Positions 48,501-59,800 of a DNA stretch of 64,000 nucleotides are shown here, piece by piece. Made by a program: the position numbers and the translations under genes. The DNA is from Myrica gale (taxonomy: Eukaryota > Streptophyta > Magnoliopsida > Fagales > Myricaceae), in NCBI GenBank assembly GCA_963930655.1, contig OZ005608.1:23461271-23525270 (forward strand), in the 5' to 3' direction. The notes below the pieces were generated by a model. It saw only the letters and a list, made by a program, of their open reading frames with translations, searched no databases and was not told where the DNA came from. Every line of letters begins with the position of its first letter. Positions within the stretch are counted from its first letter, which is position 1.

Positions 48501-50389
48501 CGTGTATCTGTCATATGGTCTGGCTCTGTTGAATTATATGGCATGTATAGAGTGCAATAAACTGTATAAGTTGTGCAGATCATAATTTGCGTTGTTCTCC
48601 GCATCATGAGTAGCATGTACTTCTTTCTGGTCTCTTCACAGTGCGAACATATGATGATATATGTTCCTTGTCCCATAGCAGATGCATATACAAAAACTAG
48701 ACGAGCAATAGCATTATCATTTGTGTGGCCTATAAGGAGGGGGATTTCTTCTCTTTTCGTTATCTCTCTGATCTCTGTCCCTTGGCTCATGTATCAGCTG
48801 TGCTGGTGCAGATCGACTACGAACAGGATGATAGGCCGTTTGTGTATAAAATATGGACATTTAAATTCTCAAAAATTTATATACAAATATCAATATTTTT
48901 TAAATAATCTTTTACACAAATTTCAGTAATTTTTTTTAAAAAAATATAATAAATATTTTCTTTCTATACTTTCTCACCTAACTCTAATAATTTTTTATTA
49001 AACTATTAAATCAATTCATTCCTCTATTTAAATTTCTATAAATTCTAACAAAATAATTTTTTTATCAATTTTTACACAAAATATATAAAATTATAATCAG
49101 CTGCCTAAATACACGTACATAAAAATTGACAGTTATATCAAAATTTTAATAATCTTTATAAAACCAACGTCCCATCGCTTTTATACTGATCTCTTGACAG
49201 TGCAAATATCATGTACGTGTTCGAATAGCATTGATTCAGAGAACATCATCATTTTTGTGGCGAATAAGGACTAAGGAGGGGATGGCATTGGCATTCATTG
49301 CTTTTCGTTCTCTCTTTGTGTCTGTTCCTCTGTCCCTCTGGCTCATGTTTGACGTGAGTAAAATGGGGCCAAAGGTGGAGACTTGTTGTGCATGTGACTC
49401 GGGACGTGGACAAGACAACCACGTGTATGGAATACTGTGGCGAAATTGAGTTGATATGATGTCTGCATATGGTTTCTTTTTCTTTTCCGATATCAAATTG
49501 AGAACTCACGAGAACAACCTTTGCATAAAGGGATGGTATGCAACCCTGAACCTCTTGAGCACCTGAATGAACGTCTTGGATTCCCTACGTCACAGTTGTG
49601 ACGATCAAATATCTACGGGAATACCCTCGTACGACCTATTAGATCCTGTCTGAAACAACGAAAGGTCGTCCCAAAAGACAGAGATCACTTATTGCTATTG
49701 CTTTGCGGGTCTGAAACCCCATAGACTACGTCTAGCTAAATTCCACGTTGCTTTCCTTCTTCTTCTTTTATCAAGAAACAAATTATTAACCAATTAAATT
49801 AAATGTATTAGTTTGTTAACACACGGGCATGCGCGCAGATTCAGTAGACATGAACTCTCTCTCCCTAAATATCAGTTTAATTAATAAATTTAAACGTAGA
49901 TCAATGGTGTAGAGATCAGTATGCTCATTTATTAACAGAAATGTTCTTTAAACGTATCATACAAAATTAAACAACTTATATTAAAAGAGTTAATGAGAAC
50001 ATAAATGAGCATGCTGATTTTTGGACGTTCAATAGATAAAAGGTTGAAAAATATATTCCACACGTCATCAACAAGGAGTTACACAGAGATAATTAAGTTC
50101 CTTATATATATCCATGACAAGACGACGAAAAGTACACATAATTAGCATATATAGTTCAGACTTTAACTCATGAGTTACACTAATTAATTATAATTAGTGG
50201 AGTCAACAGGGAGGATCCTTTTAACGATTATATTTAACCCTAATATGTATTTATCTATTGAGGTAATTAAATAGTGACAAAAGTTACTGTTAAAAGGTTT
50301 AAATCTGGAACGGATGAAATCTTAATTTGATCCAATTAATATCGCTTATTTCCTTTGGATTAACGTCTCTTGTCTTGTCGTACTTTCTC
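45591..50389. other. Upstream region of the bHLH gene and AT-rich intergenic DNA
   Basis: No further gene can be supported. 45591-46500 should contain the leader and promoter of the bHLH gene. A purine-rich GGGA/GAGA tract lies near 46745-46772. The block 48850-49170 is AT-rich and shares phrases with the blocks at 27.6-27.9 and 32.5-32.7 kb. The opposed open frames at 48428-48929 and 49236-49509 show no domain. Confidence 0.45.
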
Positions 50390-50644
50390 CAGGGCCGGCT
50401 CAACCCTTAGCCAACTTAGGCAATTGCCTAAGGCCCCATTTTAAGTAAGAGGCCCCATAATTTAAAAAAAAAACCCCTTAAATGCATTATAAACAAATAA
50501 ATTAAAAATAAATGAGATGTAAGCCCACTTTGTTAGTAATTTTATATCTCAAAAATTTAGAAAAATTATTTTTAAATATATTTTATATAAAAGACCTGAT
50601 TTTTAGTATGGCCTTAGGCCTCATTTTTTATTGAGCCGACTCTG
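50390..50644. mobile_element. hAT-type MITE
   Basis: A 255-base element with terminal inverted repeats CAGGGCCGGCTCAA and CAGAGTCGGCTCAA (12 of 14 match). It is flanked by a perfect 8-base duplication ACTTTCTC at 50382-50389 and 50645-50652. Sub-terminal GCCTAAGGCC-type palindromes are present. The 8-base duplication places it with hAT elements. Confidence 0.9.
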
Positions 50645-53512
50645 ACTTTCTCGAGATCCAAGTTTTCATGAAAAGAAAACTATTTAATATAAGAGATTAG
50701 GTGGCCCCATTTCTTTATAATATAACTAAAAAAATGCGGAAAAATAAAGAAAAATCCAAAAACTAGAAGAATATATATGTAGTTTTGTACAGAAAGGTCG
50801 GTTGAAATCTAGCGTATTGTGGACCAGTAGTAGACTTCGGGTACGCATCTAAATTCAGAGCAAGACAATCTTACTCACCAACTATACTACCATGTACGTC
50901 TTTCCATTTCAAAATTAGAGTACTCCTATAGAAATATCTTTGAGAAAAGAACAAAAATAATCTTCATAAACACATGGCCCCCTATGCTACTATACCTGAA
51001 AATCTGAGCTAAGAAGACAAAACTTATCTTCGTACAAGAATTATTATTATGTATATAAAGCCAATCTGAGACAATTTTTTGAAATATATATATAAAGGGA
51101 GCTATGACAGCCTAACAGTGTGTCAATATTATTGCCCTACATCATGGTACGGATTGACTCCCCAGGGCAAGAACTGCCAAAGATTTCCAGGGGCCGATCA
51201 AGTACTTATGCATGCTCAAAACCGAGAAGAGAATCATTGGGCATAAGACATTTCAATGCGGTCCTTGGGCTATGAACAATTGAATAAGATTCCGTGATTT
51301 TCATCTTTTTTGGTGTCTACTCCCAAATATTTTTAGGCTTTCATGTAGCACGTTTTCTTGGGTGTTTAAAACTTGTGTTTAAGAACCTATTTTCTTCGCA
51401 ATTCAAAAGTACACACAAACGAATAATCTATGTTTCGTGTTTTATATTTTGAAATTCAAGCTGACAGTACTCTTTTTTTTAATATAGATATATATATATA
51501 TACACACATAAACTCTAGTATGTTTGGTTATATATGCTATTAAAATTAATTTAAAATTATAATGATTCATACTTTAATAGAAGGTCCATTTTGATAATTA
51601 ATAGTATTTTGCAATATAACGTGTCGTAATTTATAATTTAAGATATAGGGTACGAAATATAATTTTTCTTTTTTGTAGTAGGAGATTCACATAATTGGTA
51701 CGTACTAGATATTTTGAAAAAATAAATCGGTGAATTATTGGACAAAATAAAGAAATAAAAATGAATACTTACGTGGTATACTGGTATGTGGATAAACTTA
51801 AAAAGAGAAAAAAAAATGTTGAAAAAAAACACGAAGAAGCTATCAGCTCAGCCCAAAGCTCAGAAGCCGTCAAGCCGACATGTTTGCAAACATGCCCTTA
51901 CTGTAAGCTTATTATTTGTTTTCTCTCTCTCTCTTCTTTGTCATACAAAAGAATTATAAAATAAAAATTATGCGGGGGCCACACTGATTGTGTTGTTTGG
52001 TACCTACCAGTCAATTAAGCCACTCACCGACGGCGGCTGCGGTGGTTCATGCATTGGCGATGCTCGGAGTTCCTCCAAATTTGAGCCATCGGATCTATCG
52101 GCTTAATTTGTGCACGAGATGGTCGATAAAGTCCGTGGGAGAATCCCTCATAGGCTACAGAACAACAAATCATTCTTTAGGATGCAAATTCTTCTTTTGG
52201 GGAATATGTTTTTCGAGAGAGAGAGGGAGTGCATGTGTGTGTGTTGGAGATATAAAGTAAACTTGGACGTTTCTCCATGATGGTTGAACTTCACCAAACA
52301 AATTCCCCTTTTCGCTATACAAATATATATAGAGAGTATTTAATATATTGATATGCCACATTATCTTACCTAAATATGTCATACAAATGGACTTTGTGCC
52401 TTCATTAATTCTACCCACTAGTTATACTTAACCCAAGAAGAAGAAGAAAAAACAAAAGCAGAAACTATCGTCTAAAAAGACTAATAAATAAAGCTGAAGA
52501 AATTACAAATATATCGAGTATATAATAGCTTACTTTATGTCATATTATTGTCAGCCAAAACACATAGCTTCTCTTGGGTCATGTCCACACCAATCACTTT
52601 GTATTGCACCACGTTGTTCCCACCATGCTTTCTATTAATTGCTTATCAAAAGTACTTCATATATAAATCTTAATATTAATCATGTCATATTATATTTCTA
52701 AAATATATGTAACATGCATGACTCTTTATATAAAATATTATTTAATTAAAATTGAAGTAAAGTAAAGTATAGATTCAAGTTTCAAACTCAGAATATGTCT
52801 TGTAGATATGATATTATGTGAATTTATCACTTATTTTAAAATTTTAAAAAATAAATTTTATTATTTAAAATATATTCGCTAACATGCATCCATAATAATA
52901 ATACAAGTCTCGATCGCGATCAATATATGCATCCCCCGATTTTATCCGTTGGATAAGCTTTGGAGTTACTTGCCCCGGCTTACTATTTATGGAGTTTTGA
53001 AAATGATTCTTGAAGTGGTCTCTTAAGTAGACCCCTGTTTGACATTATTAGATTGCAAAATTGACAGTAGATATGCATGACACGTGTATATATATATATA
53101 TAATATTTTTTATCCAAAACAATTTCACAACTTCGAGTGAATGTGAAAAGTTTTCTGTCCCGTTTCTTGACACCATTATGCGTCCTCTTTCGACTGTTGT
53201 CTCTCTCCAACCCCAATATCTAAGGGCAATATTGCAGCACGAGGGTACTACACAAGGAGTAACAACGTTATCAAGGCCCATGTTCTGCCTGTTACAGTAT
53301 AATTCGAGACAAATTAGCGCGAGGTAACTATTTTTTTTAGAGAAAGAGGGATTGGTCCAAAATTTTATTAATAATTTTCACTTATAACATAGAAATAAAG
53401 TAGTTATAAAAAAGACAAAACTCAAGCAAAAACAAAATCAATCATAAACATTATAATTCAACATTAATTCAAACGTAAATATTGTAGATTCAACTTATAG
53501 ATTAGTAACGGG
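50645..53512. other. Gene-free AT-rich stretch
   Basis: No coding region recognised. TA-rich microsatellites lie near 51485-51505 and 53085-53105. The small open frames at 51988-52260 and 53061-53327 show no domain or codon signal that I would trust. Confidence 0.45.
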
Positions 53513-53908
53513 CACAGGCGGATCTAGCCGCGGCCCCCATTGCCCCAAAAATCTCTAAAAAATATATATTTTTTAATATGGGCCGCCCCCCTTAGGAATT
53601 TGATCCATCCTCAAACACTGTTTGGCTTAAGAAAATAGCAGCTGAGTCCAATAATATACTGCTGCCCCACTAACTATCAACCGATACTCTAGAGGTTTAG
53701 TTAATGATTTGATGGAGCAGATCTAACTGCTTTGTTGTTGTTACCTTAAAGTGCGTACTGACCAACATTATTTTGATGGGCTCAAATTAAAATTTTTTAG
53801 TGAACAAAATTAAAATTCAGATTTTCGGTAAGGGGGAAAGAAAATAAAAAACAGGTGCACTTGTAAATTATAATTTATCATGTTTATTTTTTCTTAAATC
53901 CAGGGAAA

Positions 53909-54165
53909 CCCAGATCATCACCATTTCATCTACCTCTCGAGGTCCGGTTAAAGATAGTGAGAGGAGTAGCCCGAGAACTGACCCACATCCACGAGAAGAA
54001 ACACATTTATGACTCCATTAAACCCGCAATGTTTTCCTAAACACTGACATGGAGCCCATAATCACCGACTTTGGGCTCGAGCGCCTCCTCTTAGGCAACA
54101 CCAGCCACAAAACAAGCAGTTCAACCCTATTTTTGGCAGGTCAAAGATTAATGATAGCCAGTAAT
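53909..54165 (+). pseudogene. Captured LRR receptor-like kinase fragment
   Basis: The first frame reads LPLEVRLKIVRGVARELTHI then HEKKHIYDSIKP and stops at 54038. The next frame continues NTDMEPIITDFGLERLL. Together they span the catalytic loop (degenerate) and the DFG motif of the kinase domain of LRR receptor-like kinases, the group with HEKKHVHG-type loops. A frameshift separates the halves, and both ends of the kinase are missing. It lies inside the hAT termini, so it moved with or into the element. Confidence 0.82.
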
Positions 54166-54194
54166 ACTCGTGGGGCATCCAAGACCTCTCAATT

Positions 54195-54833
54195 ACTGGT
54201 GCCCAATATGAATGACATTACTCCAACTCGCAGTCGGGCTCGGTGTGGAGGGCAAATAATTACTTATTTCCATCGTTTTTATGTGGAAGTGTTTTGTCAA
54301 GTTATTGATTTGATCGCTCAGGAGATGAATCATTATTTCACAAAAGCAAGTACATAGTTACTTATTTATATAGCATGTATTGATCTAAGAAACTCATGCT
54401 CAGCGTTTGATCATGCTAAATTACTCCATCTTGCCGAGCTTTATCCAGAAGATTTCTCAGCAATTGATCGTGTTGTATTAGAGATCAACTTCGAATCTAC
54501 ATTTATGGTGTGATAAGTCATTATGCTTTTTCTGGGCTTCAAGATGTTAAAGGTCTTGTTGTGAAGATTGTTGAGACAATAAAACATACTCTATATCCAT
54601 TGGTTTATCAGCTTATTGAATTAGCATTGGTCTTACCAATTGCGACTGCAACCTTTGAGAGAGTGTTCTCTGCAATGAAGTTTATCAAAACTGACTTGCG
54701 TAATAAGATGAAAGATGAATGGATGAATTATTTTATGGTGATATATATCGAGAAGAAAATTTTTGAAACTATTGAGAACGAAGTTATTTTACAATGTTTT
54801 CAGAAGATGTCACCTCTCAATATCAGCAAATAG
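54195..54833 (+). pseudogene. hAT transposase C-terminal remnant
   Basis: The first part (up to the stop at 54357) contains VFCQVIDLIAQEMNHYF. After stops, the frame 54510-54833 contains LIELALVLPIATATFERVFS, the hAT dimerisation domain, followed by KTDLRNKMKDEWMN. The N-terminal DNA-binding and catalytic parts are missing. The first segment is in frame with the upstream kinase fragment, giving a 102-codon chimeric ORF at 54049-54357. Confidence 0.88.
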
Positions 54834-55258
54834 TACGGTAAGTGTATTTCAATATTTTTAGTGTTTTTAGTCCTTAATTTTTTATTTTTTTTAACTCTTA
54901 AGGAATTTTTTTTGTATTACGCAGTATTTTTTTTGTCATTTTTCCTTAGGAGTTTGCCCCCTTTCAATTGCATTTCTGGTTCCGCCACTGGTAACGGGGC
55001 ACGTAGTTTTCAAGAGATTGTAAACATGACAGTACATTCAAGTACTAGAACCGGAAATAGTTTTAGGCTCCATTTGTTTTGCTGCATTTTATTTATTTAA
55101 AGTATTTTCCTTACTTTTGACTCTTGGAAAAACTTCGACAAAATACGGTTAACCGAAACTTAATTCGGTCAACCATAAAACACATCTCTACTTTTCTGAA
55201 AGTGGTTTTCTTTTAAAATAAATGAATTTTCTTTCTCTCGACTTGTCTCTCCAAGTCT

Positions 55259-55660
55259 TAGGAGTGGGCAAAAATCTCCCTACTTGACCTCCTGACCTAA
55301 AACTGACTTGGCTCGACCCAAAAGGGTCAGGTTACATCGGGTTCGGGTTCAAGGTATGGTTTTGAAACATGAACCGAAAGGAATAAGGTTTTCTCTCGAG
55401 TTCGGGTCTCTAAGACGATTTTTTTTCTTTACGCCCTTAACGAAACGACACAGTTTTACTACTTTTAAGTGTTTTATCTTATAACCCAATCCAAAACCGA
55501 AGCATTCAGAGGAACTTGACCCCGACCCAACCTGAACGCAATGATTTTAGCTTTTTCTGGGGTCGGGGTCAAGTTGTAAACTTATCGCCTCGATTGCCTT
55601 GGGTTCAAGGTCAGATTGGTGGAAACCCGACTCTAAACCCGATTTGAACAGCACATACCC
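55259..55660. mobile_element. Possible non-autonomous hAT-like element
   Basis: A block rich in GACCCGA and TCGGGTTC phrases, like the sub-terminal repeats of the element at 58.1-59.7 kb. It begins TTAGGAGTGGGCAAA and ends GCACATACCC, with AGTCT on both sides. The inverted termini match poorly, so the call is tentative. Confidence 0.35.
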
Positions 55661-57385
55661 AGTCTCTCACTCAACACTTGACATTCTCTCTCTCATTCGA
55701 CATATGTAATTTGATTGATTTTTATTCTATTTTAAATCGATGTTAAGAATTAAGTTTATTAATCATATAAGATTATGAAAAATACATGTCATCAAAACAT
55801 GCAAATGATCAGGAAGTATATCAGCAAATCTGGGAAAAAGGACAGAAAAGAAGAAGAAGAAGAAGATATGTTCTAACACTTTCTCTAGTCATTAAAATAT
55901 GTTGTATGTGGCGGCGTCGTCCATTTTTCAAAGTATGTATCCACACAGATGAATGCATCATTGGAGCTTATTGGAAAATAAATTATTTTAGCAGAATGCA
56001 TGCCTACGGATGTCCTTCCACCTGTTCTTATAATGTTATTCCTAGGATGCAAGTTGCCATGATGTCTTGTTTCTTGACTATAATTAAAAGCTCTGTTCAT
56101 TGTTTTTAAAACGAGGCAAAAATAAACATATATAGAAAGTGCAAGACCCGAAGCCACGATACATAATTGCGTTAACCTTGAGAAATCAGAAACTATAGAA
56201 ACAGTAATATCATACTCTAGTAATATATTTCACCTTTATTATCATTATTATTTATTTTGTAAGTGAAAATGTCACAGGGGTACACTGTTGCAGAAGTGGT
56301 CATGATGACAGGCTGAATTCGGATTCAGTTATAAGAGTAATATCCTAACATATCCTAATAAACAGATCTCATTTGGCCACGATATTAATAATATTATATC
56401 GACAGCTGCTATCGAGTTATCAAAAAAATAATAGAGCAGTTAAATCTGTACTAAACTAATGAGCTTGATTATCCGCGGTCAATGTGATTCATTAATATAT
56501 AGAGTGGTTGAATGAGATCCGTTAATTAATTTTTGTTAAAATCTTATTCTTAGAACTGACTTGGATCGACCGGCTGGAAATACCTACATGCATGCGCGCA
56601 CTCTCTCTTAGGACTAAGTAATTGTATCCTTAACCTGCACTTATCCCTACCAAACCCGCTGATGAGGACTTAGAACAACAAAATTGAAGCAGAAAGAATA
56701 ATTAAGCACCTATCTAACTACTCATTGGCCACCGACACGAAGATAAATGGATGGGTGTGATGGGACTTTTTTTGCTTTTCCTTTTGATTGATCTTCCTGT
56801 TGGCTGCATATATATATACTTGTCATGGAGTTTTTTTTATAAGCATTATTGTAATTTGTTTGAGTACTTATTCTCGACTGTATAAAACATATTTGCTTGC
56901 CTAACGCTCTATGCCACAAGTAATCAATCTGGTGGTCATGTTTTTCCAGAAGAAAACAAAGAAAAAAGTTATCTGCTGACTTCACCTTTATTTTGGATCC
57001 TCTACTGGCTAGGTGCTGTGAACGTGACCCCCCTTACTGTCCTACTACATGTTTTCTTTCCTTTTTTTCTAACTGGCGGTATTTCCTTATTAAAAACAAG
57101 AACAAAAGACTATACAGCTTGAAGTAATCAACCAAAAGTGCGAGGGACAGCGACATCCCACCAAATCATAGAGCTTAAGGAAATTGTAGGGAAGTAGGAA
57201 TCTCTTACGAATATTTCACGTCTTAATGATGCCACGATCGATGTTCGATTTGAAGAAGTTCCCCTCCCCCCTCCAGAAAAAAATGGAATTTATTAAAAAT
57301 TAAAGAGTTTGTTGTACTTGTCTGCTTGCTTTTTGTTTTACATAATTCGCATCGATCTATTTGTGGCCCTCGCGCGCAACGAGTC

Positions 57386-57513
57386 GCGTGGTCCATTAAT
57401 TGCTTAAGAAGCATATAGAATCCCCATGCAGAAAATGCCAATGGATAGAATGAATATTAATGGATATCAGCGAAGCCGTTGTCCATCACAGAATCAGAAT
57501 CACTAAAATCCGT
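57386..57513. repeat. Duplicated segment, copy A
   Basis: Shares AAGAAGCATATAGAATCCCC, ATGCAGAAAATGCCAATGGA and GCCGTTGTCCATCACAGAAT with 60638-60815. The second copy has about 70 extra bases between these blocks. No protein family is recognised in either strand. Confidence 0.75.
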
Positions 57514-57689
57514 TAAATTTCTAGATGGGTTTACTTCTAATATTGTTTGGTGTACGTGATCATTGCGACATTTTCCTTCAGCGTTTGCTTCTAGTTGATA
57601 TTCATCGATTCTTAAGGTGAGGACATTAGCAAGGAATTGAGTACTTGACATTTTGTTGACAAATCTTAGTTCCTTCTTTCAAGCTATTT

Positions 57690-58079
57690 GTTCAAAAACA
57701 TTAGTCATAGATGATTTGGCACAACTTCAGGAAGAAATTGTTATAACCCTATATCGGTTGAAGATGATATTTTTCCTCCATTTTTTGATATAATGGTCCA
57801 CTTGGCTACTCAGTTGGCACAAGAAGCTATACTCACAAGCCCTGTTCAGCGTAGATGGATGTATTTGGTAGATTGATTCCAAGAAAAATTAAAATGGTTT
57901 GTGCATAATAGATCTCAACCAGAGAGATCAATCACTGAGGCATATATTGATGTTGTGTGCTTGATATTATGTATGATGTACCTTGATGATATCGATATGA
58001 AGTTAAACTGTGTGGAACAAAATAACAACATCATTTATCCGTGTTTACCCACCATGTTCAACCACTTGGAAATGCTACC
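57690..58079 (+). pseudogene. CACTA transposon (DUF4218-type) remnant, left part
   Basis: Plus-strand translation gives AQLQEEIVITLYRLKM, FFDIMVHLATQLAQEA and WFVHNRSQPERSITEAYIDV. These match the DUF4218 region of plant CACTA (En/Spm) proteins, where the standard form has MVHL and RPEG-type motifs. A stop at about 57877 and frame breaks make it non-functional. It is interrupted by the hAT element at 58080. Confidence 0.75.
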
Positions 58080-59706
58080 TAGGGGTGTTCAAAAATAATC
58101 TGATTTGACTCGCCGACCGCCTCGACCCGATCGGGTCGAGTGGAGTCAAATAGTTTTTATTAAAAAAAATCATGTATTCGGGTTGGAGCTGGAGATCGGG
58201 ATAAAAATCAGATTTAATCCAACCCAGCCTGAATTATTGGTTTTATTTAAACATACGTTTCAACCCCCTTCTTTGAATCTTCGTGTTTCAACCCCCTCTC
58301 TCATTCATGATTTCACTCTCCCAAGTCTCAGCCCCCTTCGAAAAAAACCTAACCCTAATAGTGTGTTGACGTCACCAATCTCCCCCCTCAGCCATCCCAC
58401 TAGCCAGTTCTCCTTGCCGTCACCTATCGCCAGTCTCCTTGCCCCTTACAGAGCTTGAATCTTCTCAAATTTGCAGCCTCTTGCTCCTTAGTCACCGTTG
58501 ACAGCTCCTTAGTAGAGTGCCATGTAAGCTTAATACGGTCTCAGAGCTCTCTCTCTCTCATATGTTATCTTCCATCATGAGCTAGCTCTTATATATGGAT
58601 TTCAGCAACTTCCAAGTTCTGATGAGTGTTTCCTAAATTCTTGGAAATTAACAGACTCGTGAGAGGAAGCCTCAAGAAACTATTATTTGTGCAAAGTTTG
58701 CAAATTCTATCAGATTCATCACTAAAAATATAACTGTGGATAATCGCCTTAGGTTTCTTCACTGGGATCTAAACAGACATTCTACAAGGTGCTTTGGCTT
58801 TCTCCTGCTCGTATAAAAACTTATAGTTTCCTTGTCTTTTTAAGCAAGACTTACTTGAATAGAACTTGTATATGCCTCTGTAGTTGGTGATCTGAACCAT
58901 GTAATCTCAGAAAAATAAGAAGAAGAAGTCACAACCCTCATCCTTCGCAACCTACTTCAATAACCTCAGTGCCCTCAGCTAATTTTTTAATGTTGGTTTA
59001 TTCATTAAAAAATTTATTATTAGATTATAAAATACACGTGTTGCTTGCATTTGTTAATTATGAATTCTAATTTGAAGTTATTGTAGTTATTGTGTGACAT
59101 GTGTTGTTGTTGGAGTGTTGGTTGTTGCCTTGATGACTTGTTGTTCTTCGTTGCTTAGGTTAGTGTATATTTTGGTAATTTAGAAATTATTAATGAATAT
59201 AATTATATATAGATTGGAGGTCAGTGTTTGCTGAATTGGTTTATTGAGTTCTGCTGCATTGGAGATTGGAAATTGGAGATTGGCTTGCTGATTTGCTATA
59301 TGTATCTTTTTCTGATTTTATACTATACATATATATTATATCAAAAAGTATTGATTTGATTTGATTTGCCAATGTGTTTACCTTTGCTGAAAAATCTATA
59401 GTTGGTCCCAAGCTAAATAAGGCTGAAATAATAGGTTACAGGTATATTCAAGCTCTATTCGAATATTTGGAAAAAAATATATAAAAAACAACCCATTACA
59501 AAGCTTAAAACAACCCCAAACAGAAGCACATTACAGAAGTCCAAATTAGTCCTAGCCCAATTCTGAATCCAATCCAATATTCGGCCTAAATCTGAATCCA
59601 CTGACTAGGGCGGATTTATGGGTATTCGGATCCAAAATTCAGTATCCGAAATTTTCGGATTCGGATATGGGCCTTCTGAATTCGAAAATTTTGGTGCGCA
59701 CCCCTA
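58080..59706. mobile_element. Non-autonomous hAT element nested in the CACTA remnant
   Basis: Perfect 8-base termini TAGGGGTG and CACCCCTA. Flanks ATGCTACC (58072-58079) and GTGCTACC (59707-59714) form an 8-base duplication with one mismatch. Sub-terminal regions are rich in GACCCGATCGGGTCGAG on the left and TTCGGAT phrases on the right. No transposase frame is seen in its 1.6 kb. Confidence 0.86.
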
Positions 59707-59800
59707 GTGCTACCCACCGATGGTTGGATGGTGAGCTTTTTGCTAAGGCTCAATGGTATATCCTCAACAATTGTACCGAACTTGAGGCAAACTTAAGGTA
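59707..59800 (+). pseudogene. CACTA remnant, right part
   Basis: Continues the interrupted CACTA frame: THRWLDGELFAKAQWYILNN then CTELEANL. This matches the segment that follows DUF4218 in intact CACTA proteins, so it supports the nested insertion. Confidence 0.65.

Larger units (their letters stand above)
53513..54990 (+). mobile_element. hAT element carrying a receptor-kinase fragment
   Basis: Terminal inverted repeats are CACAGGCGGATCTAG on the left and CAGTGGCGGAACCAG (reverse complement of the right end), 11 of 15 matching. A perfect 8-base duplication GTAACGGG lies at 53505-53512 and 54991-54998. Inside are, in order, a receptor-like kinase fragment (53909-54165) and the C-terminal part of a hAT transposase (54195-54833), both on the plus strand. 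The N-terminal transposase part is missing, so the element is not autonomous. Confidence 0.86.
54999..57689. other. Repeat-rich stretch without genes
   Basis: Holds a block near 55090-55210 related to the tandem array at 12.5-13.4 kb, the possible element at 55259-55660, and the first copy of the duplicated segment at 57386-57513. I see no real coding sequence. Confidence 0.45.

Noticed and set aside
48428..48929. Overlapping open frames of about 120 codons on both strands
   Set aside because: No domain, no splice context, and both strands open by chance in AT-moderate DNA.
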